From assembly GCA_030666765.1 (NCBI GenBank), contig DAOUXE010000076.1:1-6153 (forward strand): a stretch of DNA of 6,153 nt. The letters run 5' to 3'. The stretch is from Methanosarcinales archaeon (GTDB lineage Archaea; Halobacteriota; Methanosarcinia; Methanosarcinales; Methanogasteraceae). A model generated the notes under the pieces. The model saw only the letters and a list, made by a program, of their open reading frames with translations, did not search any database and was not told the DNA's origin. A program made the position numbers and the translations under genes. This document shows positions 1 through 5,886 of this stretch, piece after piece (positions within the stretch are counted from its first letter, which is position 1; the number at the start of each line of letters is the position of its first letter).

Positions 1-64
1 AGTGTGGTGCGCGTGGGTGAATGAGCAAGTTGCTACGTGATTAGTGGTAGCTGACACTCTGGTT

Positions 65-147
65 TTGGTAATCTGGTGTATGGCGGAACAGCAGTTTCAA
101 CTATGAAGGGCATGGTAGTATATGTCGTTACTCTGGGACATTACCAA
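65..147. repeat. 8-bp inverted repeat enclosing a 67-base loop
   Basis: TTGGTAAT at 65-72 is perfectly complementary to ATTACCAA at 140-147. A second stem, ATCAAT/ATTGAT (147-152/167-172), abuts the right arm, as expected of a multi-branched RNA rather than of a protein-binding palindrome. Function unknown. Confidence 0.4.
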
Positions 148-285
148 TCAATTTGGAGAGGATACGATTGATCGATAGTGAGTCTTTCACATTTTTCATA
201 ACATGAAGGATCATAGATACCCGGTTCTGCGGATTGTGGGAAGTCGCAAATAGATGAACGTGATTATGGTATATAGTCTTCTCTA

Positions 286-305
286 ATTTAACTTGTCAGT
301 TAAAT
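286..305. repeat. Perfect 8-bp hairpin with TGTC loop
   Basis: ATTTAACT (286-293) and AGTTAAAT (298-305) pair perfectly around the loop TGTC. There is no T-run after it on either strand, so it does not look like a classical terminator. It may be an RNA element or an operator-like palindrome about 240 bases beyond the end of idsA. Confidence 0.45.
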
Positions 306-448
306 ATGAATTACCGAAACTCATGTGATGTGGTCTTTTCCGTTCGCGGGACTGTCGCTTTGCCCGATGTCGCGGTTCTGACCAGTGTGTTCGCAGATGT
401 TTGAAGCCTGGGCGCGGAAGAAACGAGACTTGAACATACCAAACAGCC

Positions 449-489
449 TGCAGTTTGATGTTTGATATACCTGAATGCTGTTTGATGTT
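449..489 (+). repeat. Imperfect 14-base direct repeat
   Basis: TGCAGTTTGATGTT (449-462) recurs as TGCTGTTTGATGTT (476-489), 13 of 14 bases identical and 27 bases apart, with CTGA at 471-474 between them. The arrangement vaguely recalls box C and box D' spacing of a C/D guide RNA, but the canonical TGATGA and a final CTGA are missing, so I call it only a repeat. Confidence 0.3.
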
Positions 490-542
490 GCAGTTGTGTT
501 CAAGGATATTCAATCGAACCCTGGTTATTTTGTGACAATCTC

Positions 543-1628
543 TCAGGACTCGCGCTTGACCAGGTAGTCTGCCCATGTCAGCAGGAGATCTTTATACCTT
601 GATTCTGGTACCGTTTCTATCTGCTCTTTCGCTTCCATAACGTAACTGTCAGCAAGTGCCCTTGTGTACTCAATGCTCCCGAGTTCGGAGAGGGTATCCA
701 CAACCTCGCCAACCTCCTCGGTAGATGCGTTCTCGTTATCGAGTATCATTGACATACGCCTCTTCTGCGCCTCATTTGCATTCGAAAAGGCATGGTACAC
801 AATAAGTGTCCGTTTCCCTTCCCTGATGTCAGAACCAACAGTCTTCCCGAGCTTCTTCGTATTCCCGACAACGCCAAGGATATCGTCCTGCAACTGGAAT
901 GCGGTGCCACACCTGCCTGTAAACTGTGATATTGACCTGACCAGCTCGTCTTCGCGATTCGTAGTAGATAGTCCTATCATTGCGCCGGCAGCTCCTGCAA
1001 ACTCATATAGTGCGCCTGTTTTTCTCCACAGCATTCCGAGGATCTTATCCTCGCTTAACGATTCGATCGGAGCTTTCGAGTACTGAACATCAAATATCTG
1101 CCCGGAGAGTAGCATCAGCACGATGTCAGTCTCCATCATCCTGATCAGGTGCAGCACAACAGCCGGGTCGACGCCGCGCTCAGCAAGTTCGGATAAGAGT
1201 GAGACCGACCAACCCTGCTGAACATCGCCTGCAAGTATCGCAAGCGATGTGCCGTAATGTGCAGCATTGTCGCCATCATAGCCAAGATCCACACCCCTCC
1301 TGCGAAACTCCTCGTGCACTGTGTATCCGCCGCGCCGCATACAATCCCGGTCGATGACATCATCATGCACAAGCGTCCATGTGTGAAATACTTCAGTAGC
1401 AGCCGCTGCAGGAATTGCAATCTCTTCATCACCACCGGCAGCGCCGCACGAGAAGAGCAGTACGGCAGGCCGCAGCGATTTCCCGCGCCTCCCGCCCAGA
1501 TACAGGTACACCGAGTCGTGGATTACTTCAGGCGCGAACCGCTCCTGATACCGGGCGGATGTGAGATACTCGTAGATGAGATCGCCGCGCTTTGCAAGCT
1601 CTTTCTCAAATTCATTCATGTTAATCAT
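543..1628 (-). CDS. idsA: Geranylgeranyl diphosphate synthase, short-chain trans-prenyltransferase
   Basis: A 361-residue cytosolic polyprenyl synthase that condenses isopentenyl diphosphate with allylic primers to make the C20 (possibly also C15) diphosphate for archaeal ether lipids. Visible motifs in order are GGRRGKSLRP (45-54), the first Asp-rich motif HDDVID (D89, D90, D93) followed by RRG (98-100), GQIFD (176-180), KT (203-204), the second Asp-rich motif QLQDDILG (D248, D249) and GKTVGSDI (261-268) with GKRT (271-274). Trp84, five residues before the first Asp, occupies the chain-length position, where archaeal type I enzymes carry an aromatic residue. Length is slightly above the usual 320-350. 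The ATG at 1628 overlaps the rnj stop as ATGA, and a GGGGAGGA sequence lies 12 bases upstream; an in-frame ATG at 1619 is the alternative start. The family is certain. Product length is inferred. Confidence 0.95.
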   Translation of the reverse strand: MINMNEFEKELAKRGDLIYEYLTSARYQERFAPEVIHDSVYLYLGGRRGKSLRPAVLLFSCGAAGGDEEIAIPAAAATEVFHTWTLVHDDVIDRDCMRRGGYTVHEEFRRRGVDLGYDGDNAAHYGTSLAILAGDVQQGWSVSLLSELAERGVDPAVVLHLIRMMETDIVLMLLSGQIFDVQYSKAPIESLSEDKILGMLWRKTGALYEFAGAAGAMIGLSTTNREDELVRSISQFTGRCGTAFQLQDDILGVVGNTKKLGKTVGSDIREGKRTLIVYHAFSNANEAQKRRMSMILDNENASTEEVGEVVDTLSELGSIEYTRALADSYVMEAKEQIETVPESRYKDLLLTWADYLVKRES

Positions 1629-2965
1629 CCAAGAATTAACTCCTCCCCGTTTCTGAGCAGATGGAGGGTATCTCCAAGCAAGTATCCTGTACTCTCAGCC
1701 ATCTCGATGTATGAACTATGCATCACGAGGTTTCCGTGCGCAGGGATCACATGTTCCGGATTTATCATGCGCAGCAACTCCCAGTGATCCTCCTTCGATG
1801 CATGTCCTGAGACATGAACTCCATCGTATATGCGTGCTCCGCGCATCCTAAGTTTCGTCTCGAGGGCATGCCTGTTTGCACGCGTGCTTGGTGTTGGAAT
1901 CACATTTGCAGAAAATATTACCTTATCACCGCTCTCAATCTTGTAGCCCGTATTATCCATCGATATTCGCTCAAGCACCGCGCCAGGCTCCCCTTGATGC
2001 CCTGTTACGATCGGAAGATACTTCTCCTTTCCTTCAGCCGCGATTCTTGTAAACGCTTTATCTATGTTCTTCCGCACGCCGTATATCCTCAGATCTTCCG
2101 GAAGCTGGACATACCCCATTTTCGCTGCCAATTTCACATATTTATCCATCGATCGTCCCATCAGTACTGGAATGCGATCCATCTTCTCTGCGATTTCCAG
2201 GGTAGCCGCGATTCTTGCGATGTGTGATGAGAACGTGGTTACAATAACCCCTGACTCGGTCTCCTCGGTACCGGTGAGCACATCGTTGAGCATAGCCTTT
2301 GCGATTCGTTCTGACGGCGTCTTTCCGGCGATTGCGGCGTTGGTGCTCTCCGTGATCATCAGAAAGACGCCTTCCTTGCCGATCTGCTTGAGCCGCTTTA
2401 TGTCTGGTGGCTCTCCGAGCGTCGGTGTCCGGTCCATCTTGAAGTCGTTGGCATACAGAAGAATGCCCCGCGGGGTGTGCACCGCAATGAAGACGCAGTC
2501 AAGTGTGCTGTGCTGTACCCTTATGAATTCTATCGAGAGGTTTTTTGAGACCTCTTTTGTCTCACCGGCGTTCATCTCAACTAGTTCATTCTCTGCCGGG
2601 AACTTCCGTTCCGACTTGATCAACTGTTTGATAAGACCGATCGTGTACGGGGTTGCGATGATGGGGGCACGGTACCTGTGGGCCAGTTTCGAGATTGCTC
2701 CTATATGGTCTAGGTGCCCGTGTGTACAGACAATTGCGCGAACAGTGCCGTTCACACCTTTCATCACGGTATCATCCGGTATCGCGCCTATCTTGATTAG
2801 GTCGAGTGAATGCATCCGTTCGATCTCCACATCCTCATGAATCTGTACTTGATCGAGACGGAGCCCCATATCAAAGATGATGATGTCATCGCCGACATGC
2901 ACTGCCGTCATATTCCGGCCCATCTCATTATATCCGCCAACTGCAATAATTCCAATATCGTCCAA
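1625..2965 (-). CDS. rnj: Archaeal ribonuclease J, metallo-beta-lactamase/beta-CASP nuclease
   Basis: A 446-residue cytosolic enzyme of the archaeal RNase J family, known as 5'-3' exoribonucleases in RNA maturation and decay. The metallo-beta-lactamase core shows THGHLDHIG (zinc ligands H82, H84, D86, H87), QHST (H152) and NDF (D174). The beta-CASP part shows TFSSHIARI (244-252), GRSMDKY (270-276), the TGHQGEP segment (321-327), VSGHAS (385-390) and IPAHG (407-411). Length and the absence of a bacterial-type C-terminal extension fit the archaeal form. The start is TTG, chosen because GGAGG lies 6 bases upstream and the family's conserved GIIAVGGYNEMGRNMTAV begins at residue 5. It is the first gene of a unit with idsA. 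In many euryarchaea RNase J sits between type 2 isopentenyl diphosphate isomerase and idsA; here the upstream isoprenoid genes are absent. Confidence 0.95.
   Translation of the reverse strand: MDDIGIIAVGGYNEMGRNMTAVHVGDDIIIFDMGLRLDQVQIHEDVEIERMHSLDLIKIGAIPDDTVMKGVNGTVRAIVCTHGHLDHIGAISKLAHRYRAPIIATPYTIGLIKQLIKSERKFPAENELVEMNAGETKEVSKNLSIEFIRVQHSTLDCVFIAVHTPRGILLYANDFKMDRTPTLGEPPDIKRLKQIGKEGVFLMITESTNAAIAGKTPSERIAKAMLNDVLTGTEETESGVIVTTFSSHIARIAATLEIAEKMDRIPVLMGRSMDKYVKLAAKMGYVQLPEDLRIYGVRKNIDKAFTRIAAEGKEKYLPIVTGHQGEPGAVLERISMDNTGYKIESGDKVIFSANVIPTPSTRANRHALETKLRMRGARIYDGVHVSGHASKEDHWELLRMINPEHVIPAHGNLVMHSSYIEMAESTGYLLGDTLHLLRNGEELILG
1641..1648 (-). promoter_or_regulatory. Ribosome binding site of idsA, inside rnj
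   Basis: The minus strand reads GGGGAGGA within the last codons of rnj, 12 bases before the ATG at 1628. That spacing favours 1628 over the internal ATG at 1619 and, with the ATGA overlap, suggests coupled translation. Confidence 0.7.
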
Positions 2966-2971
2966 TTATAG

Positions 2972-2978
2972 TCCTCCG
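2972..2978 (-). promoter_or_regulatory. Ribosome binding site that fixes the TTG start of rnj
   Basis: The minus strand reads CGGAGGA, followed by a 6-base gap after GGAGG and then TTG. No ATG or GTG nearby has comparable spacing, so this site supports the unusual TTG start. Confidence 0.8.
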
Positions 2979-2995
2979 TGTGAAAATATCATGGT

Positions 2996-3006
2996 CATAA
3001 AAAAAG
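2996..3006 (-). promoter_or_regulatory. Candidate TATA box for rnj-idsA
   Basis: The minus strand reads CTTTTTTTATG. Transcription about 25 bases downstream would start near 2976-2980, giving a very short leader that just includes the GGAGG site. The same ten-base core occurs on the plus strand at 3049-3058. Confidence 0.45.
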
Positions 3007-3009
3007 TGT

Positions 3010-3024
3010 AGACGTGAGGCGTCT
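3010..3024. promoter_or_regulatory. Palindrome between the divergent promoters
   Basis: AGACG (3010-3014) and CGTCT (3020-3024) form a 5-bp inverted repeat around TGAGG, between the two TATA-like boxes. It is a possible operator or shared factor-binding site; arms this short can also occur by chance. Confidence 0.3.
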
Positions 3025-3048
3025 TAAGGGATTTGGTGGGTTTCCGGA

Positions 3049-3058
3049 TTTTTTTATG
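3049..3058 (+). promoter_or_regulatory. Candidate TATA box for the MoxR ATPase gene
   Basis: TTTTTTTATG on the plus strand. A start of transcription about 25 bases downstream falls near 3078. That is downstream of the GTG at 3014, which opens the longest frame, and just upstream of an ATG at 3082 that is out of frame with the ATPase. Confidence 0.4.
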
Positions 3059-3136
3059 CTCTTTTGTGTGTCCGGTGTTCTATGCATCCGACCGGATATG
3101 CAAATCCTTTTGATGCCGCATCCCGTATTGCCATAC

Positions 3137-4015
3137 ATGGTCGAACTCGCAATATTCGGGCAGGAGGAGATGAAACACTACCTCCACCTCTTCGCAGAAG
3201 CAATTCGACTTGGGCTTCGCTTCCATCTCTTGATCGAGGGACCTCCGGGTACGGCAAAAACGCTTGCTGTTAGCCAGATGATCTCTTCCCTGAAAAAAGA
3301 GGTTGGAGACATCCCGTATGTGCGGGTGACCGGCAGTCAGGATGCACTTCCAAGCGATCTTATTGGCGACCTTGATATCGGGAAGTACCGGAAAGGTGAG
3401 ATGGACATCCTTGCAGGACCGCTCTTTAGTGCGCATGGCAGCGATATGCCGGGAATCGTGTATGCGGATGAACTGAACCGTTTCAGCGAGTACACGCTGA
3501 TCATATTCACAGAGATCATGGCGGAGTGGCAGGTCTCGTTTCCGAAGACCCCGATCACCAAACCGCTTCGCGCGAACGTTATTGCAACCATGAACCCCTA
3601 CGACATATCAGGCATCACCGAAGTTCCGCAGCACATTCTGGATCGGTTCAACGCAAGGATCGTTGTTAATTACCCAAACAAAGAGGCCGAACTTAAGATT
3701 GCAGCCCAACACACAGAGTATTACTACAAAAAGTTCGTATACTACCTGAAATCAATGTTTCATCCACTCGTGAGCACCACGAGAGCCATGCGTAAGCTCG
3801 GAGTTCCACTTGGGCCGAGAATCTACCTATCAACGCTGGACTTGCTTGCGCTAGAGCTGTCCTCGATCGGATCGATTGATAACGACACCGTGATCCGGCA
3901 TTACGAGAACGCGGTCAGGTCCAGAATCGGAAATCTCGAGGAGGATCGGCAGTCCGAGTTCCTGAGTACGGCATCGATTGCATTGCGCGGGGAACTTGAA
4001 GGGGCAAAGAAATAA
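3137..4015 (+). CDS. MoxR-family AAA+ ATPase
   Basis: An ATPase of the MoxR type, cytosolic proteins that act as chaperones in assembly or activation of protein complexes. The frame is open from a GTG at 3014 (333 residues). In that numbering it has Walker A GPPGTAKT (76-83), Walker B IVYADELNR (148-156), sensor 1 ATMNP (191-195), LDRF with the probable arginine finger (209-212) and sensor 2 GPR (267-269). Homologous-looking sequence starts at LAIFGQEEM (45-53). I prefer the ATG at 3137 (residue 42) because the first 41 residues look non-conserved and the likely TATA box lies after 3014; ATGs at 3098 and 3113 are alternatives, and none has a clear ribosome binding site. Another frame from ATG 3082 reads NPFDAASRIAI, a plausible family N-terminus, so a frameshift near 3133-3150 is possible. 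No VWA-domain partner is present. The client is unknown. Confidence 0.88.
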   Translation: MVELAIFGQEEMKHYLHLFAEAIRLGLRFHLLIEGPPGTAKTLAVSQMISSLKKEVGDIPYVRVTGSQDALPSDLIGDLDIGKYRKGEMDILAGPLFSAHGSDMPGIVYADELNRFSEYTLIIFTEIMAEWQVSFPKTPITKPLRANVIATMNPYDISGITEVPQHILDRFNARIVVNYPNKEAELKIAAQHTEYYYKKFVYYLKSMFHPLVSTTRAMRKLGVPLGPRIYLSTLDLLALELSSIGSIDNDTVIRHYENAVRSRIGNLEEDRQSEFLSTASIALRGELEGAKK

Positions 4016-4042
4016 CAAGTATATATCGCTTTTAACCACAAG

Positions 4043-4051
4043 ATTTATATG
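4043..4051 (+). promoter_or_regulatory. TATA box of the winged-helix gene
   Basis: ATTTATATG preceded by purine-rich ACAAG fits an archaeal TATA/BRE arrangement. Transcription should begin around 4072, leaving a leader of roughly a dozen bases that contains GGTGAT (4074-4079), 5 bases before the ATG at 4085. The gene is therefore probably transcribed separately from the MoxR gene 69 bases upstream. A second AT-rich run lies at 4020-4026. Confidence 0.55.
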
Positions 4052-4084
4052 TGATAATTACATATTCGGAGATGGTGATAGCCT

Positions 4085-4459
4085 ATGAAAGATTTATCAG
4101 TTAAAGTACTGGACGACGACGATGAAGAATTCGTCGACATATTGATCAAACAGGGACTGAAACGGAATACTGCCAAGGTGCTTGCATATCTGAAAGGCGT
4201 CGATACGGCGACGTCAAAAGACCTTGAGGTTGGCTCGGACTTAAGGCAGCCAGAAGTCAGTATTGCGATGCGGGAACTGCGCGCACACAACTGGGTCGCA
4301 GAAGCCGACGAGAAGAAGCCAGGAAAAGGACGCCCTTACAAGGTATATTCGCTTAATGTACCTATAGGTGAAATTATAGTGAAATTGGAGGAGAAAAAGA
4401 AGTTAGAGGTAGAAGAATCGATGAAGAACATCGAACGGTTGAAAGCGTTGAGTGCTTGA
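4085..4459 (+). CDS. Small winged-helix transcriptional regulator
   Basis: A 124-residue predicted DNA-binding protein resembling the ArsR/TrmB-like regulators common in methanogens. It opens with an acidic stretch (DDDDEE, 10-15). A helix-turn-helix region runs over about 22-70, with TSKDLEVGSDL then QPEVSIAMRELRAHNW as the probable recognition helix, and a basic wing KKPGKGRPYKVYSL (77-90). A charged C-terminal helix (95-121, rich in E and K) probably forms a coiled-coil dimer. There are no cysteine metal-binding motifs or ligand-binding domain. The ATG is supported by GGTGAT 5 bases upstream and a TATA box. It ends 5 bases before the convergent ribB stop. The target genes are unknown; it may control its own promoter or the neighbours, which is inference. 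Confidence 0.85.
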   Translation: MKDLSVKVLDDDDEEFVDILIKQGLKRNTAKVLAYLKGVDTATSKDLEVGSDLRQPEVSIAMRELRAHNWVAEADEKKPGKGRPYKVYSLNVPIGEIIVKLEEKKKLEVEESMKNIERLKALSA

Positions 4460-4476
4460 TGCGCTCAACCTTTTTT
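4447..4476 (+). terminator. Hairpin plus T-run terminator across the convergent gene ends
   Basis: GTTGAGTGC (4447-4455) pairs with GCGCTCAAC (4461-4469) in a 9-bp stem with one G-U pair and a TTGAT loop, followed by C and six Ts (4471-4476). The regulator's TGA stop ends in the loop and the ribB stop lies in the right arm. The T-run follows only in the plus direction, so it should serve the winged-helix gene, although transcription then stops inside ribB antisense. Confidence 0.7.
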
Positions 4477-5136
4477 ATATCCGGATACGATCTCTTCCCC
4501 TTCCACAAATACCAGATCATTTTTCATTGCATATTTTTTCGCATCTTCTTTTGTCAGTGCATATCCTGTCTCTGAATCGAGCATCTCGCAGATGCAGAGC
4601 ACCGGGTTTATGCCTGCAAGTTCTGCAAGCGCTATCGAGAGTTCGGTCTGCCCCTTACGCTCTTTTAATAGATCTTTTGCACCGCGCAGCACTGCAACGT
4701 GACCCGGGGATCGAAACTCGCTCGAAAAGTCAACCATATCTCCGTGAAGCGCGGACTCAACGATCTCATCCAGTTTACGGATGGTGAGCGCGCGATCCCG
4801 GTCCGGGATTCCTGTGAACGTGTCCCTGTGATTTACCCAGAGTGAGAACGAGGAACGGGTGTCGTAATGCAGGTCTCCTTCGGCAAGATGTGCCAGGTCT
4901 GGCAGACGCCTGAGAATATCCGCCGCAAACGGAAGCCCGAGACGCTCGGCAGCCGCATCTGGCATCACAGCACACAAAAGCCCTCCGCCATGGATTCGCA
5001 TATCGGAAATGTCCTGCGGACGGATCGATCTTGCCGGTATCATAAAGTCAGTCTCGCCTTCGCGGTCCGCGGCGTCGTATAACAGTATCATCTTGTCGTT
5101 TCTAATCGCATCGATTGCGTCTTTTATGTTCTGCAT
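4465..5136 (-). CDS. ribB: 3,4-dihydroxy-2-butanone 4-phosphate synthase
   Basis: A 223-residue cytosolic enzyme that converts ribulose 5-phosphate to 3,4-dihydroxy-2-butanone 4-phosphate and formate, giving the four-carbon precursor of riboflavin. It is a stand-alone archaeal RibB without a GTP cyclohydrolase II domain. It shows DREGETD (24-30) with catalytic E26, YDTRSSFSLWVNHRDTFTGI (91-110), PDRDRALTIRKL (111-122), RSPGHVAVLR (142-151) and the ALAELAGINP region (169-178), colinear with the Methanocaldococcus jannaschii enzyme. One oddity: KGQTE (161-165) has Gln where the studied enzymes have the metal-binding His (GHTE). The ATG is set by GGAGGT 6 bases upstream, inside the end of ribK, and the two genes overlap by 13 bases, so they form an operon. 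The 3' end overlaps the neighbour's terminator hairpin. Confidence 0.95.
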   Translation of the reverse strand: MQNIKDAIDAIRNDKMILLYDAADREGETDFMIPARSIRPQDISDMRIHGGGLLCAVMPDAAAERLGLPFAADILRRLPDLAHLAEGDLHYDTRSSFSLWVNHRDTFTGIPDRDRALTIRKLDEIVESALHGDMVDFSSEFRSPGHVAVLRGAKDLLKERKGQTELSIALAELAGINPVLCICEMLDSETGYALTKEDAKKYAMKNDLVFVEGEEIVSGYKKG

Positions 5137-5777
5137 AGTACTACCTCCACCTTACTCTCATCATCGACCCGCAGATGCTCCCTGAGATTCACAGGCGCTA
5201 TAACCTCGATTATGTTATCGGGATAGTTCTTTCGGTTCGGGATGACGATTGCGCCATAAGTGCCATCGATTTTCACGTTAAAACATTTCGCAGACCCAAA
5301 TGTTCGAACCCCATCCTCAAATCCTTCTATGCGAATGTCGTTCATGGAATCCAGCTGTTTTCTCGTAATTACGCTGTGGGGATTAAGTTCGATATTCAAT
5401 GTTCCGGGATATGGTGTAAATCCAAGTTTCTGCTCAAACTGCTGCAGGTAACCAACAAGCATGGTGTAATATCTTCCTTCGCCAAGTCCGGTGCACACCA
5501 CTCCAGCCAGCCGGATCTCATCAACGCCTCCGAATATCTGTTGGTAGTCCTGATATTCCTTCTGAAGCGCGATCATTCCTGTTTCAGTGATCCTAATCTC
5601 CTGACCGTTCGGAAGCATCTTTCTTGCGATCATATTCTCCTGTTCCAGAAGTTGTAACTTGCGAGATGCGGTCTGCGGGCTTGTCTCGAGATGCTGTGCA
5701 AATTCGGCAGATGATATGGCGATGTTCGATTCGAGAGCGCCTAACAGCGCCAGTCGTTTGAGTGGTTCGATGGGCAT
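5124..5777 (-). CDS. ribK: CTP-dependent riboflavin kinase with N-terminal HTH regulator domain (RbkR type)
   Basis: A predicted bifunctional archaeal protein. From the chosen start it has 217 residues. A winged-helix domain (about 5-75, with SAEFAQHLETSPQTASRKLQLLE and a wing NGQEIRITETG) is followed by the DUF120 kinase domain, which makes FMN from riboflavin using CTP. Kinase features are GLGEGRYY (97-104), PYPGTLN (122-128), RTFG (158-161), NRKNYP (181-186) and EVIAPVNLR (191-199). Proteins of this build (RbkR) are known archaeal repressors of riboflavin genes that sense the flavin state. ATG 5777 is preferred because LKRLALLGA follows at once and the TTTAAA box predicts a transcript start near 5808. 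ATGs at 5813 and 5888 are in frame and would add 12 or 37 residues, the longer one a Lys-rich, unconserved-looking tail. No candidate start has a strong ribosome binding site. It leads the operon with ribB. Confidence 0.93.
   Translation of the reverse strand: MPIEPLKRLALLGALESNIAISSAEFAQHLETSPQTASRKLQLLEQENMIARKMLPNGQEIRITETGMIALQKEYQDYQQIFGGVDEIRLAGVVCTGLGEGRYYTMLVGYLQQFEQKLGFTPYPGTLNIELNPHSVITRKQLDSMNDIRIEGFEDGVRTFGSAKCFNVKIDGTYGAIVIPNRKNYPDNIIEVIAPVNLREHLRVDDESKVEVVLCRT
5143..5148 (-). promoter_or_regulatory. Ribosome binding site of ribB, inside ribK
   Basis: The minus strand reads GGAGGT 6 bases before the ribB ATG. It lies in the last codons of ribK (KVEVV), so translation of the two genes is probably coordinated. 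Confidence 0.8.
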
Positions 5778-5789
5778 GGTATCTTTGTC

Positions 5790-5822
5790 ATCCAATTTTG
5801 AGATGGTTATCATATATTGGAT
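5790..5822. promoter_or_regulatory. Inverted ATCCAAT/ATTGGAT pair, possible ribK operator
   Basis: ATCCAAT (5790-5796) and ATTGGAT (5816-5822) are inverted, with centres 26 bases apart, around the predicted start of transcription of ribK. A longer copy, ATTGGATTG, occurs at 5816-5824 and again at 5887-5895. Since RbkR-type proteins repress riboflavin genes, this may be the autoregulatory site. This is inference from position and repetition. Confidence 0.35.
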
Positions 5823-5828
5823 TGAGGA

Positions 5829-5836
5829 CTTTAAAG
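5829..5836 (-). promoter_or_regulatory. Candidate TATA box of ribK-ribB
   Basis: CTTTAAAG on the minus strand. A start about 25 bases downstream would be near 5808, within the ATG at 5813 but upstream of the ATG at 5777. An AT-rich alternative lies at 5868-5880. Confidence 0.4.
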
Positions 5837-5886
5837 GTTGTGGTCGTGTTTCAAGACTTTTTGTTTTTTTATTATTTTCCGGGCAC

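Larger units (their letters stand above)
1..542. other. Non-coding left flank with several inverted repeats
   Basis: I see no credible gene here. The reading frames are short and lack recognisable motifs or ribosome binding sites. What the stretch does hold is complementary segments: GCTAC/GTAGC at 32-36/47-51, TTGGTAAT/ATTACCAA at 65-72/140-147, ATCAAT/ATTGAT at 147-152/167-172, GTGA/TCAC at 178-181/187-190, and an 8-bp perfect hairpin at 286-305. GTGCG, the usual 5' end of group II introns, occurs at 7-11. The order of a CAAGT-plus-hairpin near the start, then GGAACAG at 85-91, then CGATAG at 173-178, is reminiscent of intron domain I, but I find no domain V. It could be a structured RNA, a truncated group II intron or degraded sequence. 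The 3' ends of idsA transcripts must fall here, but no strong U-tract is visible on that strand. Confidence 0.4.

Noticed and set aside
15..55. C/D box guide RNA suggested by GTGAATGA and a later CTGA
   Set aside because: The C box has an extra base and no proper D' box is present; likewise for the TGATGTT repeats at 455-489.
503..525. Minus-strand GGTTCGATTG as a tRNA T-loop
   Set aside because: The flanking bases do not form a T stem, and no anticodon arm or acceptor stem is present.
283..576. 97-residue minus-strand frame beyond idsA
   Set aside because: No recognisable motif, no ribosome binding site; it begins inside the idsA end, is rich in Arg/His/Ser and looks like translated non-coding sequence.
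1257..1787. 176-residue plus-strand frame across the idsA/rnj junction
   Set aside because: Antisense shadow of two well-supported genes with no motif of its own.
2064..2840. 258-residue plus-strand frame
   Set aside because: Lies wholly antisense to rnj, whose frame has every family motif; the long opposite frame follows from codon bias.
3014..3136. GTG at 3014 as the MoxR start
   Set aside because: It lies upstream of the likely TATA box, has no ribosome binding site, and adds 41 residues with no family resemblance.
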